DNA from: Schistosoma haematobium
Taxonomy: Eukaryota > Platyhelminthes > Trematoda > Strigeidida > Schistosomatidae
Length of the DNA stretch: 64,000 bases
Assembly: GCF_000699445.3 (NCBI RefSeq)
Contig: NC_067202.1
Location: forward strand, 13,669,924-13,733,923
Reading direction: 5' to 3'
The notes under the pieces were generated by a model. That model ran no database searches. It saw only the letters and a list, made by a program, of their open reading frames with translations, and was not told the DNA's origin. This document shows positions 12,801 through 23,070 of this stretch, piece after piece. Positions within the stretch are counted from its first letter, which is position 1. Each line of letters opens with the position of its first letter. The position numbers and the translations under genes are program-made.

Positions 12801-13371
12801 TCAATAGACATAATGATGCGTTAAAACAAACAGGAAAATGGATAACTTATTGAAATATCTAGATCACATGAACATGTGGCCCACATATTCAAACAAGCCA
12901 CCGAAGTTGTTATTATCATCAAAATAAGAAAGAAAATCACTCTCCATTTTCGGGTATTGATTTTAGGTCATTTTCATTTTAGTCAAATCTTAATATTATT
13001 TCCATTCATTGACTTTTAATGCATAACAGTTATATAATGATTATTTCATTATGATTTTGTATTTAATGACAATTAGTTAATAAAATACTCCATTTAGTTT
13101 AAATGTAAAATCAATCTTCTTTGGTTCTATTCAGTAAATTTTCTTATCAAGATTACTTTCTTGAATTAGTTGAGGTTTGAAAATGGGAATGATTAAATCT
13201 ATTAGAGATGATATCATAGTTATCATCAGAGTTATCATCGCATATTCTGCAGTCGTAATACTAAAAAACTAATTTTTTTTAATTATAAAGTATCTGCCTT
13301 TGTTATATTTTTTAGTTGTTTTCTAAAACTAGGAACCACTTAAAGATACCATTTGAAATATGATTTATCAA
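9831..13371. other. AT-rich intergenic DNA, nothing recognised
   Basis: No long frame, no splice-consistent exon set and no repeat matching the other families was found. Small frames in it lack any protein-like pattern. Confidence 0.6.
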
Positions 13372-13550
13372 TTCACTTGATGTTGTTTTACTTGTATCTT
13401 CCCATTGTTATTTACGACTGCAACTGATCAGTACTGGGTTCGAGTCCCGGAGTGCACATCAACTCTGGGCTTCGGATACATCCAGCTGACGAGTCCCAGA
13501 TAGGATGAAACGCGCGTCCCGATTCCAGTGCTGACCACTACCCATCATTT
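13372..13550 (+). repeat. Sm-alpha-like SINE with hammerhead
   Basis: Begins cacttgatgttgttttac, contains a B-box-like GGGTTCGAGTCCCGG and ends in a hammerhead. This matches the layout of the known Schistosoma Sm-alpha repeat (tRNA-like pol III promoter plus hammerhead). Confidence 0.8.
13482..13522 (+). ncRNA. Sm-alpha hammerhead ribozyme
   Basis: CCAG - CTGACGA - GTCC/GGAT stem II - GAAAC - GCGCGTC | CCGA. All core residues and the GUC cleavage triplet are present. Stem I has an A-C mismatch next to the core, so activity may be reduced. Stem III is the short self-complementary ACGCGCGT, which suits a dimeric hammerhead. Confidence 0.75.
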
Positions 13551-14640
13551 ATCAATATTTCTATGATAACCGTATACAAAGTAGATGAAACTGTTCACTA
13601 TTAACTTTTGTTACGGTGTATTTTATTAATTTAAAACTTGAATAAACGTTTCAATAAATTAGTGATTATTAGAACATAATACTCTAGATTTTAGGCACAG
13701 AATTCTATTTCTCTGAAAGTAATAATTAAAAAAAATCACACCCCTAAATAAAACTTCTTAGTTAAATTAAAGACAAGCGTTCATCCTAATAATGGAATTA
13801 GTTTTTGATGAAGTTTGGTTCTCTGAGCTGTATGGTTTTATCATGGACCTTTCATCGTTCTTCTGAACAACATCATCAGCAGAAACTTCAGGTAGAAGTG
13901 AAGTATTCAAATTTCTCCACAAATGACTCGCAGCTTATCCTGTAGACCTCGACGTTGATTGGTTGTTGTTAACCTTTAACCTGTCATTGTTTACTTCTTT
14001 ATTTTGATTGTATCTCCCATTGATTTGATTTTTAGTCCTATGTTTGCCCATAATTTTCCTGATTGATTGATAAATTGGATTACTTTCAATGTGTTTGTTG
14101 ATTGCTGATTGACCTGAGTCTCAACCTTCTAAAAATTCTCTGATGTCTTTAGAGTTACCACCATCAAAGATCTTGGATAAAGGCTCAGAGAACAAAACTG
14201 CATCACAATCATCCACATGAAACATGGAACTAGAACACACTACAGGATATTATCAAAATGCAATATGAATCATAAATCTTGTAATCAATTTTGCGTCTCA
14301 TGAAAAACACCAAAACTTTTGTTTGATCGTCTTACTTCATTCATAAATTCAATCTATCAATCAAGCTCTGAGCATATATTCTATGTTAAATCAATTTAAT
14401 TGTTTATTTTATACATTTCTATTCAACTTAAGTATTTTTGTGAAAAAGAATTAAACTAAACACTAGTATAATCAAGTGAATCACAAATGTGATACAAAAT
14501 CCGATCAGTTAATTGATCTTGAACGATGATTCTTCAAAAGAAAAGGTATAATAACTCTATGATTTGCTATATTTTTCAATAGTATTTTAATATAGAATTT
14601 GAGAACTAAAAATAAACAATTAATGATTAATGTTGAGTAA
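13551..14640. other. Intergenic DNA, nothing firmly recognised
   Basis: AT-rich. The 13780-14260 part is somewhat GC-richer and has a minus-strand stretch with few stops, but no family could be named. Confidence 0.4.
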
Positions 14641-14644
14641 GTGA

Positions 14645-14800
14645 AATTTTCAGTCAGTCAGTCACAACGTAGAACATCGCATGAACGTACATCAGTTCGA
14701 GTTGTCATACAATATTAGCACAGAGACGTAATTGTCGATTCAAATCCCATAGTGGTAGAAGTAGTAAAAGTATAAGCAGTAATGTTAGAAACATAATGTT
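14645..14800 (+). repeat. Dispersed repeat family D
   Basis: Starts cagtcagtcagtcacaac. Related starts occur at about 16250 and 36577, each followed by a similar order of gtacatcagttcgag-like and catacaatattagcac-like blocks. Old, unnamed. Confidence 0.5.
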
Positions 14801-14862
14801 CATTTCTTTTTAGGTGAATAAACATCAAAATACTTAAATAAACTAGCTTTACTTAAGACCAG

Positions 14863-15359
14863 GACAATTGAATTTCACAGATTGAAATCATGAGTCAGTT
14901 GAAGCTAGACCACCATGGAAAACCTGGAAGCACTGGACAGACGTTTCGTCCTAGTATGGGACTCCTCAGCAGTGCGCATCCACGATCCCGCACCCCGCGA
15001 AATTTGAACCCAGGACTTATCAGTCTCGCTCCAGGCGCTTAACCAACTACACCACTGAGTTCACTGAAGATAATGATATACGGTGACGCAATTTCGTGGA
15101 TTGGTTGAAGTTAGACATTAACACCATTGGATGCCGGCTCAGTGGTCTAGTTGGTTAAGCGCCTGGTGCGAGACTGATAGGTCCTGGGTTCGAATCTCGC
15201 GGGGTGTGGGATCGTGGATGCGCACTGCTGAGGAGTCCCGTACTATGACAAAATGTCCGTCCAGTGCTTCCAGGTTTTCCATGGTGATCTAGCTTCAATT
15301 GACTCGTGATTTCAATCAGTGAAATTTCTGAAATCTCCACAAAACCCTTCTGACAATTG
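14863..15359. mobile_element. Head-to-head inverted dimer of H1 repeats with flanking direct repeats
   Basis: A minus-strand H1 copy (about 14871-15056) meets a plus-strand copy (15057-15351) at ctgag/ttcactgaag; positions 14882-15056 and 15145-15318 can fold back on each other. The octamer GACAATTG stands on both outer sides (14863-14870 and 15352-15359), followed by aattt and tattt; its first two bases could belong to the repeat tail on the right. This suggests the pair arrived in one event. The plus copy's ribozyme is dead (GAAAC replaced by aaaat). Confidence 0.65.
14930..14975 (-). ncRNA. Hammerhead ribozyme, intact H1 type
   Basis: On the minus strand: GCACTG - CTGAGGA - GTCC/GGAC - GAA - ACGTCTGT - C | CAGTGC. 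Stem I is a perfect 6 bp, stem II a perfect 4 bp, and the cleavage triplet is GUC. It differs from Sm-alpha in the core (N7 = G) and in all stems, so it represents a distinct ribozyme family. Confidence 0.75.
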
Positions 15360-15364
15360 TATTT

Positions 15365-16239
15365 ATTGATGATTATTACGTCAATTTATATATACACAAA
15401 TTTAATTTCTATCTAATTATGTTTTAAATACTATATTATTATTATTCAAATATATATTTACTCAATGAATGTTTGTTTACCTAAATATTTCACTGGATCA
15501 ACTATCAGTTCAATAATTTATAGAACAACCCATAGAAAGTGTTTGAAATTGTTATATACTCAGAAACAAAACAAAAAGAAATGGTTAGAGAATACACTCA
15601 TAAATAACTGATTCGGTAATAATATTAGTTTTTTTCTTTATTTAAGTTAAGAAATGGAAAAGGTTATATGAAAAAACTTGATAGTTTGACTAATCTTAGT
15701 ATCTGTGATATTAAATTACTATCTAAGTTCTAGTTAACACTTAATCAAAAGAATTCATTGATTATCGAATCCTTTCTGGAAATAATTAAATTAGATTGTA
15801 ACAGTTCAATTTATAGATACTAAGAAAGTGTATGAATAAGATATAACCAAAAGATGAATAGTGAATAAAATCAAATGGACATGTTATCTTTCAATTCTAT
15901 GGGTGATTAAACTAATGAAAATTTGAACTAAATTTTATCTAAACTAAGGTGGCATTGTCTGCAGCAGTAAGTGATTTACTTTGCTAGATCAAAATTGTGT
16001 TTAAAACGGATTCGAATAGTCGTTTTTAAACAAGCATCCTTTATGAGAGTTGTTAGATACTACGTATATACAGCCCTTAAAATAGCATACTGCAATTTTC
16101 AATTATTTAATAGCATATAACTAATCTAAAACAACAACAGATGTAATATGCAGAGGTTTAAAAAAGAATTGGTGAATTCCTGAAATTTAGTGTTTGTATA
16201 TCATATAGCGTAGTGATCATGTTCAACCTAGACTTGTAT
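15365..16239. other. AT-rich intergenic DNA, nothing recognised
   Basis: No gene or repeat family seen. Confidence 0.5.
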
Positions 16240-16380
16240 CAGCTGGAGAATAATCAGTTAGTCACAAGCAACGCAGAACCTGGTATAAATGTGTATTAGC
16301 CCTAGTTTCCATACAATACCAACACAATGAGATTAGATTATCAATATGAGTAGCAAAGGAATTAAAAATAACTGTACGAA
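16240..16380 (+). repeat. Dispersed repeat family D
   Basis: Begins cagttagtcacaagcaacg and follows the block order of the 14645 copy. Confidence 0.4.
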
Positions 16381-16489
16381 TGATAATGACAAAAATAAGG
16401 CGTTGAAAAATCAGCTACAGAAGACGGAATGAAAAGGTATTCATAAAAGACATAGATACAGAAAAAGCAAAGGAGTGAATGCACTCTCA

Positions 16490-16860
16490 TCATATTGTCT
16501 ATTTTTTAGTCATGTCATTTAACGTCTTCAACCACAGACCATACTTATCGCACATACCCAAACTAGGTAGACTTTATCTACCTGCTTGGCTCAAATCAAT
16601 ATTCAATGAGTATATAAACTGGTGTTACATTTTGGTTTGACCTCTACTTTTCTTCCTTTGACCTGCTTCCACTTCAGCAAATAATTGTATGTTAAAACAA
16701 CAGTTGATTGTGCGTGCGCGTGATGTGTCTCAGCCACTTTGATTGATGAAGATTCATAGCCTCTTCAACTGGTTCCTCCTCGCTGCTCAGTAATCTATTG
16801 CTTACCTTGACAAAGATCACCCCGTTATTCCTCAATACACAAGCTATGCTCCAAAGGCGT
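16490..16860 (-). mobile_element. Non-LTR retrotransposon 3' coding fragment (N1 family)
   Basis: Minus-strand translation gives EEAMNLHQSKWLRHITRT, which corresponds to the L-H-R-L-R-W-L-G-H-V-L-R-M block at the C-terminus of a schistosome endonuclease-reverse transcriptase. A later stretch resembles the terminal W-L-E-x-L-x-x-M block. Stops and frameshifts are frequent. The same family recurs at 46620, 51800, 53480 and 58143. Confidence 0.6.
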
Positions 16861-18059
16861 GACATCTAAACACGTGTTTTACTTACATTGACCATTTTCC
16901 CCTCTGTAATGCAATGATGAGTAGACTGCTGGTCAGTATATTCGCAATTTTTGATAAATGAACATGTTTCCTACACTTTGACTGACGAAACTTAATAAAA
17001 GATAAGTAAGCTTCCCGAAATCGTGCCTAGATTCCCCCAGGAACCAATCCATCAAGAGTTAATATAACCTCCAGTACCAGACAAATGCTCGATTCTCAGA
17101 GTCGTTTACTATTACCAAACTAGGCTACGACTCAAACCTGTCTTGAGCAAACATTTAACAGCCAGAGAGAAAAATGTTCTAAAAACGCTTATACTATTAG
17201 TCAGAGAGTTTAGGGGACGCAACGAATTTTTGTCAGCGTTTCAACTAAATGGAACAATATAATTCATGTATTCTACATGATTAGTAGTTTTTCATTAAAT
17301 ACATCAGTCTTCTAAAGGTTGCATAACAAAGAAGAAACCTAAGGGAGGACATCTATGGTGAAATTAAACGGAATCTAGAATAGTGGATGACCGTGAGGAA
17401 CACCGTTTAACGGTAAAAAACCCGATGATGTAAAAAATGTCTTTTTACTAATAAAAATCAAGTGAATTAGCCAAACCTTATGTCCAACAGTAATTTTTCA
17501 CCCATGTTAAAGTATAGCATCTGATATATGACATTCAGGCTTGACAAAGAATAAAAACTATACGGAAATATTCGGCCTACCTACAGATGTAATTACTTTT
17601 GCCTGTTTATTACTCGAACAGTTAATACAATGACTTTGATGTCAGTTAAACTATCGCATTAAATCATTATTCTTCTAATGAACTGAAATAGATAGCTGCA
17701 GTTAATTCAAAGAAGGTACTTCACTCGCCTAACATATTTCTATTGACTTATGTATCACACCAAATATATTCCTAGGATAAATGTATTCTATATCGTTATT
17801 TTTATAGCTCTAAAATCCAGAAACATGACAAACTCCAGATCAAGTGGTGAAATTTAACGTTTAAGGACAAAACAAAGCTTCTCCCGTATGTACACAAGTG
17901 AAGGATCGTTTAAAAAAGCTTACTGAGCTGTAGCTCTGTTGCTTGAATGTTACATTTTTACCTACCAATTCATTAAATTATACTCACTTGACACATGTTA
18001 CTTAGTACAAAATACAGTCATATTTTTCTTGTTTAATAGTCTTTCGGATTTGACTGTTT
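16861..18059. other. Intergenic DNA, nothing recognised
   Basis: No gene or known repeat seen; moderately AT-rich. Confidence 0.45.
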
Positions 18060-18069
18060 TGACTCACTA

Positions 18070-18165
18070 AAACCTACTACTTTCGAATTCACTTGGTATT
18101 GTTCGCTTGTATCTTTCCATTGCTGTTTAAGACTGCGGCTGATCAGCCCCGTGTTAGCACTATTT
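18070..18165 (+). repeat. Sm-alpha-like SINE fragment
   Basis: cacttggtattgttcgcttg and gctgatcagccccgtgttag match the 5' part of the copy at 13372. The B-box and ribozyme are absent. Confidence 0.55.
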
Positions 18166-20930
18166 TCGTTTTAGTTAGTTTGTTTCAGTTGAAATGTTAA
18201 AAGTACTATTAAATATTTTTTGAATTCGAAAAAGATATATCATTCACATAGAAAAACTTCTAAAAAGAAACCCTTTACGAAAAAACATACTGAAGGGTCA
18301 AATCACATATAAACTAGTGTACTGTGCCTATTTCTAAGCAAAAAAAGCTTCGTTTCTCTTAGCAGCCAAATAATAATAATAACTTTAATTCACATTTCTT
18401 TGTTGTCTTACAATTAAGTATCCATTTTCAAGTCAATCAACAATAATGAAAGCTGATAACTTGAAAAATAATACATGAAAACAAGTATATACCTAACCTT
18501 TACTAATTGCTTGTTGCATCCTGATACGTACTAATGCTTACTCTCGTCAAAACTGGTAAAGTGCTCAGCTTTATTGTAAATATTAAGTGGGCCATTAATA
18601 ACCACACTAAGTTGTTTGTACTTGTTCTTAAATAAGTTACGACTAACTTTTCGTATAAGACCTTTGAGTATGCATGCGTTTTTGTGTTTCTATCGATTTT
18701 ATTCAGTTTTCTCGGTCACTGAAACTTAGTCATAGATTAACACGCTAATTAGCTTCGCGATCCATTTAAATATTGCATAGTAGGACAAGATGCTGGGCAG
18801 TGTTAAATGTTTGTTGGTCTGTAAACTTGTTGTTTTTTACACAAAATACGCATATTTTGCTGATTTGGATAAGAATTAGAGCTGGACATGAATGTGATTA
18901 AAAATTAATACTTTACCTACAACAATATTATAAATTTTCAGAAGTCTATCTAATAACAACGATAAATATGGCGACTAAATATCGGTACACGGCTAGTTTC
19001 TGTCAAAATTCCTTTGAATTCCGGAGGAAAAATTCCAAATTTACTTTTATATTAAGTACCACAGAATTTTAATAGCTTATCGTAGCTCACGATTATTAGT
19101 CCTAAACTAAAAAATAGGCATCCGCTAGTTCTTATGATTGTCGAGTAACTGAGAAACTGATCGAATTTGGGGTTTTTACTCAGAAATATAAATAATTCTA
19201 TGCAACTTTCAGGAAACAACATGCATCTTAGTAAAATGCAGTAGAACATTTCAGTAAAAGAGCGTAAGATTCACTAGTTTATGTTCCCCTTATTCAATTT
19301 ATACTTAAGAATGTACGAATAAAAAGTTAAAACATTATTTTATTAAGTGAGCACAGTTTTTGATAAATGAAACGTTTTTGAAGTGGTATCTCTAGTTTAG
19401 AGTAAATTAAATAAATTGAGCAAGTATAATGTCCATCAATCACAATCCTTACCGTATTAATACTTACGCATAGCTCTTGGGATGATTTTTTGTAGTGCTA
19501 ACTACTTGATTGTGAAACAAAATCATTTGGTTCAAAGTGATATCAAAAACCTCCTACTGATAGCGGGTTATTTTTCAACATTTTGAAGCTTTCTGTATAC
19601 AAACATTTTGAGAAAACCTAGACTGATAAACAGATTTTATTGGCAACATGAAAGCTGTTTATGAGACTTTGAAAAAAATAACGAAAGAACAGGTGATTGG
19701 GTCAACTTTTAGGAGGCGCGTGACCATAAAATATACACAAAAGTTTAAGGATAATTCATTTTAATAAAGAAATATGCTATACAATAATTTGTGTATTGCT
19801 ACTTCATACATCCTAGTTAAAGTGGTTACCAATAACTTTTAGTACATGCCTTTTCATCCAGTAACGAAGACTGGAACTGCTAACAGGATTAAACCTACAA
19901 TTATTATGAACCTGAAACTCCTCAAATTTTTAATGCAAGTGAGAATCGAGGTTTACATTCTAAATTTGAGCAATGTAAAACTGAAAGTAAATATAGTATC
20001 ACAAATTGTTGTCAAAAGTCGACTTAACATTGCTTAACTCTAAATTATACATGATTCCTGGACCCTATACAGTGAGGGGCTTAAATTTACCTTCGTGATA
20101 TTTGGAAGCTTCAAAAAGAACAAGTTTATCCACACCATAACTGAACATGAAAATAAAAAATCTGGCAAAACACGAACAAAAAACTTCAAGCATGATCATC
20201 TGAAAGACAGACAAATATAAACTCAGTTAAATTTATGCTAGACCAGGAATGCAGAAGACAACACCAAAATGGAAAACGCAGTTCTGACGTTTAGTGATGA
20301 AGTACATTTAACCAACAAATATATTTTTTACTAAAACGTGTATTATAAAAACTACTTTCTGAATTCTGCACATCACGATGGGTGTCTATGGAGACTGGAA
20401 CAATAATTAGCATCGCACGTTTTCGTAACACAGCTGTGTTAATACCTGACATCAGATTGCGTATTTGCAGAAGTTAATAACATTAAAAACCAACATTCTT
20501 ATGGTAAATTTTGATCAGTAATTTTTAAAACATTATTTTATGATCCTAAATCTTACCGCGACATCACATATACAAGTTTCTATCAAAATCGTCAAAGTTC
20601 ATCTTAAAATCTTTACGTTGATCAAGTTAAACAAAAATATGGGTGTTCAGCCGTCATACTTAATAAATGTTCTACTTGTAAAATGACATCATTCAATTAT
20701 TAAATTATCACTTTTATTTTTAGGTTATTTCGTCCTACAGTTTGACAAATATTTCAAAAGCCGTTTATTATGTTTACCTCGATTTAATAAATCCTGGTGT
20801 TAGGCTGATGTGAACGACAAAAAATTTTCGCTCCCTTTGTCTATAGATGAACACTTCTACTCGCTTTCATTACGTAGCATAGCAAATAACCGTTCAATCT
20901 CCCGAAACTTTCTATACATTGTGCCCTGAC
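18166..20930. other. AT-rich intergenic DNA, nothing recognised
   Basis: No supported gene. Short frames at 19052-19249 and 19846-20037 have no protein-like pattern. Confidence 0.45.
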
Positions 20931-21191
20931 CGTGAAGAATCTATCTAAGAACCCACTGTCGGATCTCGCTGTGGATATTAAATGGGGCTTTGTGGGGGAA
21001 TATACGGTGATTTCCCTGAGTTATGCCCTTACTTGCGCACTTAAACACTGAGTATGACTTCTGCATTTCATCTTTCGTTTGCTTGTCTACCGACTGGACG
21101 GTCATGAGGTATTTGCTTGATACAAATTTCGGTTTGTTCTCTTGTTTCACTGGTAGCCTCAAAATTTCCTGACTATACGCAAACGTTCTTC
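20931..21191. other. Candidate coding exon, strand unresolved
   Basis: A GC-richer island. On the minus strand a frame from 21192 to 20941 starts YRRTFAYSQEILRLPVKQE and includes an internal possible donor (GCAAGTAAGG near 21028). On the plus strand a frame ends in a strong donor-like CG|GTAAGT at 21191/21192. Both look more protein-like than their surroundings. I do not recognise a family, and no partner exons were found. Confidence 0.25.
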
Positions 21192-22464
21192 GGTAAGTTA
21201 ATTAATTTTGTAAATATACCATGTAATTGTAAGGTTGCAAATTACTATAAGGTTAAATAAGTAAAAATGGACTCCACTAGTATGGTTGAACCATAAATTG
21301 GTTATCTGTTTTGTGATTTATCCAACAATCCTCTCTAGAAAACCAGGTGTCGCCAATTACGACAGTTGATTCCAAACAAAAAGTTCAATGGTTATATAGC
21401 CTCACCCGAACAAGCGGCTAGAGTTATGAGACTAACTTACTTTGGTGAGTTGACACCTGTAGTTAGATAAAGTTGTCCTTTGTTATACAAGAAAACATTA
21501 TATTTAGCGCGCAAAAACATTCCATGAGACAAACCAGAGCCTATGACCAACTTCTGTACGGTCTTCAAAATGGCAATCTTCAAACACAAAATTCAACCCA
21601 GCATCAAAGATGAAAACCTCCAATCTATGCAAATTACTGCCTAAAAGAACGGACTTAAACTGAAACTATCAAACTATCAAAAAGCGATAGACCGTCCAGA
21701 TATGACTGTTGTTTTCATACAAATGAATAAATAAATCATTACAACACTCATAAAAATTGTTACAAGTTGCGTGATTGTAACGGTGACGTTTGTCAAGAAA
21801 CACTGTACGACTTAATAAACACTCTGAGGTTTCATTAACTTACCATATTATTTCTGTGTTCATAAGGTTTGAAAAGTCGTCTACTTAAAAGACTTGATTT
21901 TTCATTTAAAAATTTCCACTCAGAAAAATATATTATGAAATATCAGTCGCTTATAGGCTGTCGATAGGAGAACTTGGACTGAGTAATCTATTTATGAGAA
22001 GGAATTGAGGTCTATCTGGGCGTGTCACAGTGAGACGACTCCGATGTTTCAGGACATAACAGCTACTTTACATTGCACACATCAAGAACTTCCAAATCAG
22101 GATAGGGAATATTACAGACAACAAAGCATCACCAGCTATATGATAATATGATAATATGTAAAACGATAATATTTGTGCTAATATATGTCTAAGATAAATG
22201 TGCTAACTAATAACGGAGTTGAAGTGTTGGAACAATTGATGTTTATACTTTTGTACTGAGGTTGGATATTTTTACCCTTTACTTACTTGTTTTGGTTAAC
22301 TAGTTCTCATTACGCCTAGATGTTCAGCCCACACGCATATCATGATTGAATATAGGGACATCTATATCCTGCCAGTTAGACAGAACAACGCAGTTGTCGC
22401 TACCAACGAGAAGCAAACTGCGTGGGGACGCTTTAGGGTTTTTGCGTAATACAAAGGCAAAAAC
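21192..22464. other. Intergenic DNA left of the LTR array
   Basis: Nothing recognised. A small TATGATAA-type repeat lies at 22139-22157. The last bases before the array are GCAAAAAC. Confidence 0.5.
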
Positions 22465-23018
22465 TGTTATAAACGGGGAATTAAGAAGCCTAGACAATTA
22501 CGAAAGCTATTTTCTTGGGACGTTATTGCATTTCATTCAAACCCTGTAAAACACTTATATTTATTTTTGTCCCTATCTTATTCTACATAACACGAGCTTT
22601 CGTTCTATGTATCATTCACTAGCATACCCTTTTTTGTCCCAAAAATATTGTAATTTAAACATTATATTTTGCACTATATTTTCTACCCTAATTCCCCGTT
22701 TCGGGCATAACTGTATTTTTCCAAATTATCGTACGTCGTGGTCAAGATATGCACTTATTTATTCATGTACATTTTTGTAGTAATCCGAATTCAGAGAATC
22801 CAGAGTTTAGTGTTCCAACTGTCTTGTCTTCTTTCACTCGCGTGCTTGCCAACCAATCAGGATTTAGAATAGTTCTCTCTACCCCAATCGAACTCACGCG
22901 TATTAGACTCAAGGTTAAGCCACTCAGCCTAACGCGTCAAGGTCATAATTTAGACTACACAGACCAAGGTCAAGTCATAACAAGTATCACGGGGTAAAAG
23001 CGATCCAAGGTCATAACA
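22465..23018 (+). repeat. LTR1 (554 bp)
   Basis: Starts TGTTATAAACGGGG and ends CATAACA. The 7-bp terminal inverted repeat is TGTTATG...CATAACA in the other LTRs; here position 22471 is A instead of G, and 22697 is C where the others have T. There is a CCAAT box at 22853-22857. Extended nuclear-receptor half sites lie at 22937-22945, 22964-22972 and 23005-23013. An 82-codon frame (22749-22997) is present in every LTR but has no recognised product. Confidence 0.95.
22937..23013 (+). promoter_or_regulatory. Three FTZ-F1/SF-1-type half sites in LTR1
   Basis: TCAAGGTCA (22937-22945), CCAAGGTCA (22964-22972) and CCAAGGTCA (23005-23013) fit the YCAAGGYCA consensus of FTZ-F1/SF-1 monomer sites. A near match TCAAGGTTA lies at 22909-22917. 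The equivalents are at 26165, 26192, 26233 (LTR2), 29390, 29417, 29458 (LTR3) and 32618, 32645 (LTR4); the third LTR4 site is changed to CCAAGTTCA. Function is inferred. Confidence 0.45.
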
Positions 23019-23070
23019 ACTGGCGACGGAGAATTTTTTTTCTTTCCTATATTGATTGATCCAGTACAAA
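23019..23070 (+). other. Leader and primer-binding site, copy 1
   Basis: Two bases after the LTR comes TGGCGACGGAGAA, a usual primer-binding-site form beginning TGG (complement of a tRNA CCA end). It resembles the tRNA-Arg-type sites of some gypsy elements, but the tRNA is not identified here. The leader is only 52 bp before the ATG. Confidence 0.75.

Noticed and set aside
15365..22464. A host gene spread over this interval
   Set aside because: No consistent set of exons with compatible phases and splice sites could be built; only one isolated candidate exon was found.
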